From: Rutpela maculata
Lineage: Eukaryota > Arthropoda > Insecta > Coleoptera > Cerambycidae
Reading direction: 5' to 3'
Assembly (NCBI GenBank): GCA_936432065.2
Contig: OW386285.2
Location: forward strand, 139,529,235 to 139,593,234
Length of the DNA stretch: 64,000 nt
Below are positions 46,731-58,022 of this stretch, piece by piece; position 1 is the first letter of the stretch; each line of letters starts with the position of its first letter. The position numbers and the translations under genes are program-made. A model generated the notes under the pieces. That model was not told the DNA's origin. It saw only the letters and a program-made list of their open reading frames with translations, and searched no databases.

Positions 46731-47727
46731 CAAAAAAATACTTATATGTGTATATATGTGTATATGTATGTAGATTTGTGTATATATATGTATGTATCTG
46801 AACAAATATTCTGTAACAAATGTTTGAAAACAATCCAGTTTATACTTGATAATTATTATTTGATTGTAATTTTTAAATGAAAATGTATATTAATTTTATT
46901 TATTACATATTTTAAAATGTGTAATTTTTATTCCACTATCTCTTGATTATTTTTAACAATCCGTTGAATAGACAACAAATGTCTGGCTATTTGGTTTATG
47001 ACCAGTGCCATTTAACATAACACACACACACCCGACTTCCGAGAAAATCGACCCGCCTCTGGAATCGCCAGCCGCATTCGACGACGACACGCGTTACGCA
47101 AATTTGTTCACTGTCGAACAATAGAAATGCCGCACGTCGCGACGCGTCGGTCATAACTTGACCACAAAGATTAAGTTCCAAGCAATATTTCAATAAAGAC
47201 AAGGAAGGATAGAGCTTCGGATGCTATTAAACAGGCTTTAATACCGTTTAGTGCCGTAAAGTAAATATTATGTGTCTGTCGGTTGAGGAGAAAAACAAAT
47301 ATGGGAGGCTAAGGAACTGTATTACATCTCGTTTATGCAAATTTAAAAATATAACTGTGCCACAGTTTTGTGCTAATTTTGTACCGTTTTAAGTCGCAAA
47401 GCAAACATTTTGTGCCGCTTGGATTGAAATATCTTATAATAAATTATAGTGCTGAAGAAATGTATGGCACTACGTTTGTACAAATTAAAAAATATGGCTA
47501 TGCCAGTGTTGATTATTTCTGATTCTTTCTGTTTAAATTAACGTAATTGTAGATAAAACTTGCCCAAACATTCTGAAATCATTAGGTGGGAGTTTTAATC
47601 ATCCAGTGAAGGCTATACATAGAAAATAACTGCAGATATACTCATTTACAGTTCTATGTAACAAGAAAGTGACTTTATCAGAAAACAGAATTTTGTTTAA
47701 AGTGAGGGTTTTTTTTTATCATATAAC
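46731..47727. other. Gene-free stretch
   Basis: TATGTATG-rich at 46740-46800; a GC-rich, CpG-rich patch at 47030-47150 stands out but holds no frame I recognise. Confidence 0.4.
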
Positions 47728-48119
47728 TCAAAATCGTAACCTCTTATAGAAATCGTCTGCGGTAAGTTCTTGTAGGAAAGGAATTGTTCTTTTTGACAAT
47801 TCTGCGAATAGATCCTGCGAAAGTCCATGGTCTCGTTCCACATCACTGTTGAGTAATGTGGGACTTTTCACTAATGCCTGTAACACGTTTAGTGCTGCAT
47901 CGTTATCGGTAACCGTTTTTGATCCGTCTACTTTTGGTATGCCTCCCATGTCTGTATTCCTTTTATTACTCGAGAGACACAAGACACAAGACTGAATAAT
48001 CGGAGCTTGATTGGGATTAACAACATATAGACTTTCTTGTTTCTTCGGTTTCCAAATCCAATCACAACAATTAAAGTATCAATTCGTGCCTTTTCTGTCA
48101 GGTCACCATTTTCGCGCAA
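47728..48119 (-). CDS. Unassigned minus-strand reading frames
   Basis: Two overlapping frames: 48119-47928 and 47982-47728. The latter reads GGIPKVDGSKTVTDNDAALN, then VLQALVKSPTLLN, DHGLSQDLFAELSKRTIPFL and ends in FYKRLRF. Composition is protein-like (amphipathic, low in the Lys/Asn/Ile/Phe excess of chance AT-rich frames) and a single-base shift may connect it to the first frame (RENGDLTEKARIDTLIV). I do not recognise the family. It could be an ORF1 or structural piece of the LINE scrap immediately downstream on the other strand, an unknown element gene or an exon. Confidence 0.25.
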
Positions 48120-48199
48120 CTTAACCTTAGCTGAAATTCAACTTTTGCGTTGAATAATATAATAAAATCACAGTAAAATCTAAATTGTAGCAGATCTTA

Positions 48200-48690
48200 G
48201 AAAAATTAATATTCTAGCTAAACATCACTGTGGTTTTAGAAAGAATCTTGGTGCAGGACATGCAGCACACGAACTTGTCAAGCTAATCATACATGGATTC
48301 GACAGTGACAAGGAATGCTTAGCCATGTTTTGGAACGTGGCTAAAGCGTTTGATACCTAGCCATGAAATTATTTTAGAAAAATTAGATATCATTGGGATT
48401 AAAGGGAGCGAACAAAGAGTATTTAAAGATTACCTGACAAATGGGATACCACAAAATTAGAATTGTGAATATCCAAAGTGAACCTTTACAAGTAATCACG
48501 AGCGTCCCACAGGGGACGGTAATTGGTCCAATTTTATTCATTTTATATATAAATAATAAAAACTGCTATAAGTGCCATATTATATCTGATGCAATGGACA
48601 GCCTAATATTCATAGATGCTACATGGTACAAAATATATAATAAAACAGAAAATAAATTGACAATCTTAGCAAGTGGCTAGATAATAATAA
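48200..48690 (+). pseudogene. LINE reverse transcriptase fragment
   Basis: Frames read HHCGFRKNLGAGHAAHELV, DSDKECLAMFWNVAKAFDT (degraded F.DLAKAFDT motif), then ILEKLDIIGIKG and VPQGTVIGPILFILYINN. This order of fingers, DxxKAFD and PQG motifs is reverse transcriptase domains 2a to 4. Truncated before the YADD box; frame broken at the stop after AFDT. Confidence 0.75.
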
Positions 48691-49080
48691 TAATTGCAGT
48701 AGTACCACTAGTACTTGCTTGTGAAACAATTTTATTTAATTTCCTCCATTGGCTGTAATTACAACAACCTTTCGCATTTAATGTAAGTTGTTCAGCTTCT
48801 TTTTGACTTTCTGAAATATTGTTTTTTTTTAACAGCAACTCACTTTCCTTTTCATTTTTAGAAGATGAACTGGAAGAAATCTAGTCTAAAGATTCCAGGA
48901 ATTGGGCATAAGTAGTATTCTTATCGTTCTTCTAAGAACAATACTAAATTACAAAAGAAATTTCATTTTCCATTTTTCGCTTTAAATATTTTGTGTAACA
49001 ACAAATCATTACATCTAAAGTTTTCCTTATTTTATTTAGTTTTATGCCTTTTTTATTCATTTTATCTAAAGAGCAATGTT

Positions 49081-50762
49081 AAAAAAGAGCTTTTTTGGCT
49101 CATCCGTGGTCAAGTGTGGAAGCCATCTTTTTCTTTACTAATTTTGGGGTGCTGAAAACGAACCCCTCACCCGTTTTGGTGAACACATTAATAAGCAACC
49201 CTTAATTGGATGCCATAAAGTGAAGATTCTCATTTTCCCAACCAATAGTCATTTAAATAATTAAAGAACTTTTTAACATAAAGAACAAGTAATATTTTCT
49301 GGATAGTGATATGCACACCGTACACCCCTACCTCAAAAATGTGAGAAAATTCAGGGGTGAGAAATATTCATCTGAATTGATTAAATCACCTTATTATGAT
49401 AAAAAAACATCAAACTGGGTGATTAGAGATTTCTCTTGTAATTAAAACCAAAAAAAAACTCTAAAAAGATAAAATCTACTACCTTAATTGGTGGGGATGG
49501 GTGTAAGACTATTCAGACTATTCACATTATAACCTGATAATAGCCATTTAACGAGGAGTGTTTTTTTTTAATAAATAAATAACCGTACGTTGGATATTGT
49601 AACATACACCATTCTTATGGGTGGTGAAGGGTAAGGGACACGAGGGAGAGGGGGGGGATTTTTCTTCTTCTTCTACTTACCTAACGAAACTGAGTATTTT
49701 GAAAAAAATTCCTGCACCAAGGAATAACTTTTTGTTGCAAGTTCTGATATGAATTTCAGTGCCTCAAATAAACGTTGTTTCTTACTGTCTCCCCCATGTT
49801 TTTAGTAAATGACAGATTTGTATTCAGCACTTCAAAATTAGTAAAAAAGATGGTTTCCACACTTTACCACGGATGGGCCAAAAAGTCCTTTTTTTAATGT
49901 TAAAAAAGGGATTTTTTGGCCCATCCGTGATAAGGTGTAGAAATCATCTTTTTTTACTAATTTTGGGGTGCTGAATACGAATCTGTCATCCGAATTGGCT
50001 AAAACATCGGGAAGACAGTAGAAAACAACCCTTATTTGAGGGTGGCCAAAATTCTAAATTCACCCCTTTCCCCGCCCCCTCGTTTCCCTCATCATTCACC
50101 ACCCATAAAATGGTGTAATTTACAATATCTAATATAGGGTTATTTATTTATTAAAAAAAAAGAACTTCTCGTTAAATGGCTATTATCAGGATTAGAGAAT
50201 ATTATTTAGGTATTATGCAAATCACAACTTACACACTATTTTATTTATTATGAAAATACCTACTTTCTGTATATTGTTGCTCTAATCTGGGCACGCTAAT
50301 ATACTAGTTAGGTAAACACTCATTATCAGTTTATAATGTGATTACTTCTGAATACTCTTACACCCATCCTCACCAATATTAAGGTGGTGGATTTTATCTC
50401 TTTAGAGTTTTTATTGATTTTAATTGCATAAGAAATCCCTAATCCCCCAGTTTGATGTTTTTTTAGTCAATTCAGTTGAATATTTCTCACCTGTGAATAT
50501 TTCTCAGACTTTTGGTATTGGGAGTGTACGGTGTGCATATCACTATCCAGAAAATATTATTTGTTTTTTATATTAAAAAATTATTTGATCATTTAAATGG
50601 CTTTTGGTTGGAGAAATGAGAATCTTTACTTTTGGCACCCAAATGAGGGTTGTTTTTTAATGTGTTCCCGAGAGTTCTCGCCAAAACGGGTGACGGATTC
50701 GTTTTCAGTAAAAGAAATGGCTTCCACACTTTACCACGGATGGGCTAAAAAAGACCTTTTTT
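49081..50762. mobile_element. Palindrome of two inverted TIR-family-D units
   Basis: Unit 1 (49081-49893) and unit 2 (49902-50762) are inverted relative to each other. The outer ends (AAAAAAGAGCTTTTTTGGCT and TGGGCTAAAAAAGACC) and the inner ends at 49880-49925 all carry the same terminal sequence, followed by GGCCCATCCGTGGTAAAGTG-type text (TIRs of roughly 100 bp per unit). Arms also match internally: GATAGTGATATGCACACCGT at about 49303 has its complement near 50530. There is no transposase; the frame at 50597-50842 is chance. Another copy is at 19157-20370. Confidence 0.75.
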
Positions 50763-51787
50763 ATCATTGTTCTTTCTTCAACACTTTAATAAGTACTCAC
50801 CCATTTTATTTTACAAAGCATTACCATTTGGGACTGCACTGACACCCTTACACATATTGACTATTATAGACTATAGACTAAAGAGAATATTTATGATTAT
50901 TTCGTTGAAAGCCAACTTAGGTTTTTGTTTAATGTTAGGTTAATGTTAAGAGATAAATATTACAAACCGTTTAAGCAGAACGGCTTTCTACACTAAACAA
51001 GTTTTGAACACTCAGGCTGGGTCCTGCAAAATATTAAATATTATTCCGATTTGCAAAATATCAAGGCAGTAAGATATTATCACATAATACTTTCCCCACA
51101 TCAAATTGAAAGTCTGTAAGTAATTTATATTTTTATTTGTGAATTGGATCAGCTACGTCTCATGCAGATTTTTCATTAAACTTCCAAAGAATTTGAATTA
51201 GTTTTATATTTGATACTTATATTAGGTAACAACATTTTAAAGTTTATAGGTTACTGTCAAAAGATTTATATAAATATCCAATTAATATTTACTGAAAAAC
51301 AATTTTAATAAAAAAAATTAAGATCAGTCATAGGTAAAGAAATATTACTGTTTGCCCAATCAGGTATAAAAGGCAAACGTTTGTCTCTTACAGCACACAT
51401 TTGTATAAATTAAATAGCCTAATAAACTAACTTCGAAATGCTTGTGTATATATTACCTAGTCCCTTATTTTTCCAATGTTTTTGTAAAAACAACTACAGT
51501 CGAATTTAAAAAATGTTTATTTAAAACTTTCAATTCTAGTAAATGAACACGATATTCCGTATTTTCCAAAGTTATTTGTTTTGTTGAGTTGGCCTTTTTA
51601 TTGAACAAATCCTTCATATTAAAACTAAACCACGTCTTTTCAAGTGTTATTCAGATTATCTACAGATGTGCACACTTCGATGCAAACAGAACGTATAGAA
51701 AATCACAATACTCTGAACCGCTATATCAAAAATATTATATATGTATGAAGTTTATCAAAGTAAGTAGAAGCGTTGAATATATTCTGA
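50763..51787. other. Gene-free stretch
   Basis: AT-rich; no features recognised. Confidence 0.4.
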
Positions 51788-51922
51788 AAATTATTTCACT
51801 CATTAATGTAGTATGCAATGAAATGACATTTATTGAGACCAATGTACCAATCAAATGTCATCACTAGTTGTAAAATAATTGGATAAGCTTGTGACAGTAT
51901 AGACAGAATACCAGCATGATCA
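51788..51922. repeat. Short interspersed repeat, copy 1
   Basis: Shares ATTATTTCACTCATTAAYGT, CCAATCAAATGTCAT, TTTGACAGTA-like text and CCAGCATGA with 58752-58878 in the same order and orientation. Unclassified. Confidence 0.5.
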
Positions 51923-52278
51923 TTGTAAACCACAACATATATTGTTATGACACGCCTTGTAACTCAAAGACAGTAATATATTATAGAGTGGTTCCTTCTT
52001 ATCTGTAATTATTTCAGTTTCGCTACCTTTGTATTTAAAATTCATAAAATATCCTTTAGGCCAAAATATCATGTAAAAATATGTGCAGCTTATACAGAGA
52101 AAGTTAAACCACTGCAAAGGTAAAGAGCAATTTGGAGTATAGAACATGTGGTAAAGATGAAGAAATCTCATACCACATCTTATAGTACAGTAACTATAGT
52201 TTTAACTTCGGAATATTGACATATGAATTGGATTTAATTTCTTTTCAGCAATTTAATAGTTAATGTATCACAGAAAAG

Positions 52279-53175
52279 TTTCTATATTATAGGCGGAAAC
52301 GGAGTGGCAACCACAATGTTCTTAGACTTCTTTTTCCGAATAGGCATCATCTGTATGCAAAGGTCAGAAAATCACTTTGTGATGCTATCGTGCTCTCCCA
52401 GTTCATTTATTGCTCTCCCGTATATTTGCTTTGTCTGGATCAAGATCATTTGAACCGTATTCACAGAGTGCAAAACTCTTGCATTCGTTTTATTTATGAA
52501 ATACGAACATTTCAGCGCATCCCTCTCGGAGCTCGGTTGGCTTAAAATGAAGAATAGATTTAAAGAACATACACTCTGCTTGTATCACAGGGTATTAATA
52601 TTTAATGCACCTCCATGTTTGTACAATAAGATTAATGTGGAGTTCCACATAATCAAAAAGAATATATCAAGTAATTAATTTTAATCAGTTAATAATTCGA
52701 AGATAAAATTAACATTAAAATTCTATACTCTTAAAATATTTGTGTAATAATATATATACATATAATATTATTTTGTAACCCAAGTTACGAATTTTATTTT
52801 TATCTTGGGGATCTAGTTTATGCAAACAGTATAACAGAAAATAAGGGAAATAGTTAGGTAACTACACTACAATTATCTTCAGACATTAATGTTAAATTTC
52901 GTGGTTTAATAACTCCTCCTGTACATAAAACCAGTCTTTATGAACGAAGTTTTCGATACAACATTGCTTCTCTTTATAACGGTCTTCCTCTTGAAATGAA
53001 ATCCTTTAAAGTACCTAAGATTAAAAAAGAAATAAAAAATATATCACACAAATATGGTAACTAGTAGTCTTGGAGGATTAACTGTGTCAGTCAATTTGTT
53101 CTCAAATTTGTTTTCTCGTTTGTTAATTACTGTGCACTGCTACTAAAAAATAAAGACATTATTATTATTATTGTT
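52279..53175 (+). pseudogene. LINE ORF2 C-terminus with 3' tail
   Basis: The first part (52279-52625) reads LFPNRHHLYAKVRKSLCDAI, LSQFIYCSPVYL and IHRVQNSCIRFIYEIR, the post-catalytic C-terminal region of a CR1/Jockey-group ORF2. The last part (52885-53065) reads LYERSFRYNIASLYNGLP and ends in TAA. Between them, about 52630-52885 is AT-rich sequence that interrupts the protein. The element ends with AATAAAGACATT and an ATT repeat at 53155-53172. It is the same family as 7545-13436 (IQKACLRFIYKIR and a matching 3' tail). Confidence 0.75.
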
Positions 53176-53989
53176 AATATTTTAGAAAAGACGTAAAATA
53201 TCTGCTTCATTGAAAATATTTCAGTAAATATTAGTTTCAGAGAAAAATGGTGGATATCAAAAATAAAGCTTATAAACTGAGATATAATTTATTTTTTAAT
53301 TTCTTTATGTAAGATTAATAGTTTCGAAGATATTTAAGATAAAAGATGGCATCCAAAGTTTATAGGATGAAGTATTTAGTTTAAATGTGGAATATTTATG
53401 CGTTCTCACATTTTTTTAAACAAAATGTCGCCACTTTGTTACTGCAATTGTCCTCCAGTGATATAAAAAAATATCTAAAATACTGTTTTTATTTTCAAGT
53501 TTAGCATCACCTAAATGCTCAGTTTTTTTGTCAGTTTAAAACACTTGCTTTAGAGGAAATATCCATGCGCCATATCGGAGACATGGCGGATGGGAGCAAG
53601 AGCGATTATCCATATATAGACCGTACAGAAAATGAAGATAATATTTTTTACTCCAATAATTTGCCTATAACAAAAAATTATCATTAAATATATATGACAT
53701 TCTCCCTACATTTTGCATATTTTTCACCTTTAGGTACTCTACTATTACATGAATGTCCATGTCTAACCCTGATGGTGAGGAGACTTGCACATTTCTAGGC
53801 ATCATTTACGATCCCGGAAAAGATATCCATAACTAATATTTACCGTATTTACCTTTTAGGGAGGAACAGGTCTAATTGAATAGTAAGACTATAGTAATAA
53901 GCTTCAACTTCCAAATATCAGCGGGTTCGGTAGTACCGCAAGGAAAGAAAACCGTTTGATAGTTCTGTCAATTAAAAGTAATAATAACA
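53176..53989. other. Gene-free stretch
   Basis: AT-rich; no features recognised. Confidence 0.4.
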
Positions 53990-54623
53990 CAGGGCTACAA
54001 AAAAAAAATAAAAATTCTGCTCCAAGGACTAAACCTTAAGTATTTTTGTTTGCTGAAACCAAAGGGTATAGCCGAAAAAGTTAGGGAAATGTGCCCCCGC
54101 ATTTACTTAAGTAAAAAGGCTTCCAAATGATGCAGTTTATGGAGTATATTACACGGTAAAAATTTTAACCCGCTACTAGCCCTACGAAGGTGGAAAAATA
54201 ACTTACTCCAAACTTACTCCAAAAAATAAGGTTATTTTTGGCCATGTTAACCATCGGAAAAAAATATAAATTTTTTTTTAGAGGACAACCCTTCGTGGTA
54301 CGATCACCATTCTATGATATATTATGTCTTGACACTTCGTGATTATCATAGTAAATTTTCAGATTTTTTGCTGTGGTGGAACAATATGAAAAAAAATAAA
54401 ATTGGGTAAAATAAAATATTTACACATGCGTCTTAGTTGTAACAGTTAATACTTATAGCCTTACAAGGTGTGATGTGTTGCAACCCCTAGAATGAATTCA
54501 ATTAATTCAGATGTATTTGCACCTACTCGAGAAAGAACCTACCGGAAATTCTAAAGTGACATCTGGAATTATCTAGAGAATGGTGGCGTCATCACAGAAA
54601 AATCGAGATCTGTCATTTTTAGG

Positions 54624-54630
54624 TATAAAA
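54624..54630 (+). promoter_or_regulatory. TATA box of solo LTR
   Basis: TATAAAA within AGGTATAAAAGACCGC, followed about 25 bp later by GTTCAGAAAGT, a plausible arthropod initiator. It would drive LTR transcription toward the right. Confidence 0.55.
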
Positions 54631-54786
54631 GACCGCATTCTCGGCGGGTAGTTCAGAAAGTATAGAAAGTTTAGAAGTTTGATTGACAAGTGAGGTTAAG
54701 ACTACAAAGTGATAAACATTGTATTTTTAGTCAGTAAAGATCATTTAAGTTAATAATAGTACTGTGAAGTATACAGTAAATTATTT

Positions 54787-54792
54787 AATAAA
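54787..54792 (+). promoter_or_regulatory. Polyadenylation signal of solo LTR
   Basis: AATAAA about 160 bp downstream of the TATA box and 85 bp before the LTR end, in the usual position to end LTR transcripts. Confidence 0.5.
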
Positions 54793-54881
54793 GTGTGTTA
54801 GTGGTTATCACTTATTATAATTTTTGGAACCCACGGAATTTGCAAGGGTGGTTTCCTAGCGGTGGAAACACGTTACAAAGG

Positions 54882-55514
54882 TATTATTGCATGTCTTCAA
54901 CCGACCGCGGGTGCCAGTGCGATGTTGCCAAGTCTACTTTTTTCCCAGACGTACGGAAATTCGGCACAATCTGGCGAAGAAGACCAGCCTTTTGTGCCTT
55001 GGACATCTTCTAGCACTACGACTAGTGACTCTGAGGAAATAATGCAAAGACTCTTTGCTACACATAAATACTGTTACATATGTGGTGATGATAAAGAACT
55101 GGCCGTAATATCCACTAATGTGAGATTACAGTGCTATTGAAACAAACAAATATACATCCCCGAGGCAATCGTTGCTGTAAAATACAGTTGATTAAACATC
55201 GCTTTTATGAAGAGGATATTACACATCTGGAACCATATGCCAATTGTAGCTCGATTCCTAGATCGGATTTATGCATTCTATTAAATTCCTTAATCCCAAT
55301 AACAAATCTAAAAGGCTCTATAGACCACTGTGGTTTATCAGAGAAGCAATTATTAACGGTTACAGGCTTAACGGTAGATGCCAATTACGAATTAAAGTCA
55401 CTGTTGGAAAATTCCAGTACAAGAACTTTGTCCTCTTTGTCCTCTTTTGTCCTTGTTTTTCTATTAAAACTGAAAACAGGTAGTAATAATGACAACAGAA
55501 TGACCTATTACTAA
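54882..55514 (+). pseudogene. ISL2EU/Harbinger-like transposase N-terminal region, left arm
   Basis: Frames read an acidic Ser/Glu-rich start (WTSSSTTTSDSEE), then THKYCYICGDDKELAV with a C-x2-C pair, then a CC pair in PRGNRCCKIQLI, PRSDLCILLNSLI, and finally LLTVTGLTVDANYELKSLLE with FVLVFLLKLKTGSNN. A Cys-rich N-terminus followed by a tGLt..F..L helix and an LlKLrTG motif is the order found in N-terminal parts of ISL2EU/PIF-Harbinger-like transposases, before their DDE domain. Compared with the right arm there is a stop at TGA near 55138 and a one-base deletion just after. The catalytic domain is absent. Family assignment is by recalled pattern. Confidence 0.5.
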
Positions 55515-55644
55515 ATTGTTCGATATGGTGCCAACGTGCAGCGCACTTGCTAGGAAGCTGAACAAATTGACCATCCTCAGAATGGTATCATTGGTATATT
55601 ATTAAGGTTGTAATTAACAACCATATTCCTAATAAGATAGTCTG

Positions 55645-56515
55645 ATAAACCGCGGTGGTCTGTAGAGTCTTTTAGAGTTGTTATATTGGGATTAACGAAT
55701 TTAATAGAATGCATAAATCCGATCTAGGAATCGAGGTACTACTAACGTCTTCATAAAAACTATGTTTAATCAAATGTAGACACATTTCGCGCCCAGGGAT
55801 CTATCAGGGCGACTTAAGTTTACACATAAACTGGACCACGGATAGTAGGTTAAACCACAAAGATTATAAAAACCAAGGCATATTAGGAATCAATATCACA
55901 AGTCAGGATAAGTATTGACAAATGACAACTAATGTTAAACAACAGTACCATACTGAGATAAAAAATTATCCATCTGCGTAGCTGGCTGATGGAACCCATC
56001 CAAGGCCAAAAATGAGGGGAAAAAAATCAAATGTATTTTACAGCAACGATTGCCTCGGGAGATGTATATTTGTTTGTTTCGATAGTACTGTAGTCTCGCA
56101 GTAGTGGGTATTACGGTCAGTTCTTTATCATCACCACATATGCAACAGTATTTATGTGTAGCAATGAGTCTTTGCAATGGTGGTTCCATTATTTCATCAG
56201 TCACTAATCGTAGTACTAGAAGATGTCGAAGGCACAAAAGTCTGGTCTTCTTCGATCGTTCCCTCACTTTCTTCATCTGGTTCAGTACATCGTTTTTCAG
56301 ATGTCGTAATGCGACTGTAATTACAAAGAACATCATTCGTTGCTAAATATTTCTCCAAGCTCCTAGAGAGTTAATACTTCGCCCCTGGGGGGTGAACCCT
56401 GAAACCTCCAGAAGTGGTATTGCCAGATTGTGCCGAATTTCCGTACGTCTGGGGAAAAAGTAGACTTGGCAACATCGCACTGGCACCCGCGGTCGGTTGT
56501 AGATATGCAACAACA
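55645..56515 (-). pseudogene. ISL2EU-like transposase N-terminal region, right arm
   Basis: Inverted counterpart of the left-arm frame. The minus-strand reading gives an acidic start region, then THKYCCICGDDKELTV, YRNKQIYISRGNRCCKIHLI; after an insertion of about 240 bp (55790-56030) it resumes with SIPRSDLCI-like text near 55740. The open frame 56336-55935 (133 codons) covers the Cys-rich part. It lacks any DDE catalytic residues. The two arms differ by scattered substitutions, so the inverted duplication is old. Confidence 0.5.
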
Positions 56516-57019
56516 CATTGTAAGGCTATAAGTGTTAAATGTTACAACTAAGGGGCATGTGTAAATATTTTATTTTACCCAATTTTATTTTTTTCCATAT
56601 TGTTCCACCACAGCAAAAAATCTGACAATTTAGTATGATAATCACGAAGTGTCAAGACATAATATATCATAGAATGGTGATTGTACCATGAAGGGTAGCC
56701 ACCCTTTTGTCCTCTAAAAAAAATTTATATATTTTTTTCGATGGTTAAAATGGTCATAAAATGACCTTATTTCTTGGAGTAAGTTATCTCCACGCAAGCA
56801 ATACTCGTGCCAAATTTCAAGTCGATCGGTTGCAAAGAAACCGAAAAAAAATATATATAATAATTAAAGACATATTATTTTTTTTCCACCTTCGTAGGGG
56901 TAGTAGCGGGTTAAAATTTTTACCGCGTAATATACTTTATAAACTACATCATCTGGAAGCGATTTTAACTAAGTAAGTGTGGGGGCACATTTCCATAACT
57001 TTTCCGCCTATACCCTTTT

Positions 57020-57236
57020 CAATTTAGAAAATTTTCTACTCCGTAGATTTCGAGTAAATGTCAAAATTTATCAAAAAACCGTATTTTGACGATTAAAATC
57101 GGGATTTACTCGAAATCTGCGCGGTAGAAAATTTTTTAGATTGAAAATTTTCTACCGCGTAGATTTCGAGTAAATCCCTGTTTTATCGTCCAAATACGGT
57201 TTTTCTACGCAGTAGAAATTTTTTTAAATTTAAAAT
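57020..57236. repeat. Cluster of alternating inverted repeats
   Basis: The word CGTAGATTTCGAGTAAAT occurs directly twice (about 57042, 57160) and once inverted between them (ATTTACTCGAAATCTG, about 57106), with AAAATTTTCTAC flanks and ACCGTATTTTGACGAT/ATCGTCCAAATACGGT alternating in the same way. The block is absent from the left arm of the palindrome, so it is an insertion or local expansion. Confidence 0.6.
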
Positions 57237-57867
57237 TCGGATTCAGCATACAAAAATACTTAAGGCATGGTAGGTTTAATCCTTGGAGTGGAATTTTTTT
57301 TCTTTTTGTAGACCTGTGAATTGTTCAAAGTGCTGTTTATTATTTGCCAAAAAATGAAATCAGGTTTTAAACTGATTTTTTTTGAGAATATCTCTGCATA
57401 TTTGCAGAGTCAGCACTGACCTTTTTAAAATATGGCGTTAAAGTATTATTTAACATCTTTATTACCAATATTGCTGCAATTTAAAATGGGATATAATTTT
57501 TCCTTCTATGATAATTTAATTTAATTTATATTTTAAATACATTTACTTGAGCTTCTAACTTTGTATCTAATACAAATTTATTTATTTTATATTTATTGTT
57601 TCAGATTGGTGAATGGCAAGGAAGGAAGTAATAGGTAAGTGATCATCATAATATTGAAAGATTCTTATCTGGATTCTTATGAGGATGAAACTTTGTATTC
57701 GAACTGCACTTGACACTATTTACAATTTCATTCACAAGATTTGATCATATTCATTAAAAGAAAGATGGTTTACTCTTGATGAAATTTTATATTTTCTTCA
57801 TTTACGAACCCCTTTATAATAAAAAATAAGTGGTAATAGCCTCTACTTTAAGATAATTAATGATAAT

Positions 57868-58022
57868 GAAACACCTTTCTTTGTTTTTTATCACTTATTT
57901 ATTATAACTAAACGTTACTGCAGTTTCTACAACCGTTTGAAAATGACACGCTAACACTGCAGTAACGTTTAGTTATATAAATTACTGATATTACTGATAA
58001 AAAACAAAGAAAAGTGTTTTCA
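57868..58022. repeat. 155-bp palindromic hairpin element
   Basis: Left half ATGAAACACCTTTCTTTG..ATAACTAAACGTTACTGCAGT and right half ACTGCAGTAACGTTTAGTTAT..AAAGAAAAGTGTTTTCAT are inverted copies around a ~33-bp loop. The core TAACTAAACGTTACTGCAGT is perfect. Fits a hairpin MITE. Confidence 0.7.

Larger units (their letters stand above)
54469..54877 (+). mobile_element. Solo LTR with AAGG target duplication
   Basis: A 409-bp insertion relative to the right arm of the surrounding palindrome. It starts TGTGATGTGTTGCAACC and ends CACGTTACA, the TG..CA rule for LTRs. AAGG directly flanks both sides (54465-54468 and 54878-54881), a 4-bp duplication as made by many LTR retrotransposons. It contains a TATAAAA box (54624-54630) and AATAAA (54787-54792) in the order expected of an LTR. 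No internal retrotransposon sequence is attached, so it is a recombination product. Gypsy or BEL affiliation is not decided. Confidence 0.8.
53990..57316. mobile_element. Palindromic ISL2EU-like element, 3.3 kb
   Basis: Ends CAGGGCTACAAAAA (53990) and its inverted counterpart ending at 57316 (RC: CAGGTCTACAAAAA) begin long inverted arms. The arms share, inside the ends, CTCCAAGGACTAAACC, GGGAAATGTGCCCCC, CCCGCTACTA, AGAGGACAA, CATTCTATGATATATTATGT and GTTCCACCACAGC. Further in, both arms contain the same transposase N-terminal coding stretch. The left arm is interrupted by a solo LTR (54469-54877) and the right arm by a structure-rich insert (57020-57236) and another near 55790-56030. No clear target duplication. 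Confidence 0.75.

Noticed and set aside
54795..55013. Frame at the solo LTR border as a gene start
   Set aside because: It begins inside the LTR and runs into the transposase relic in a different frame; chance overlap.
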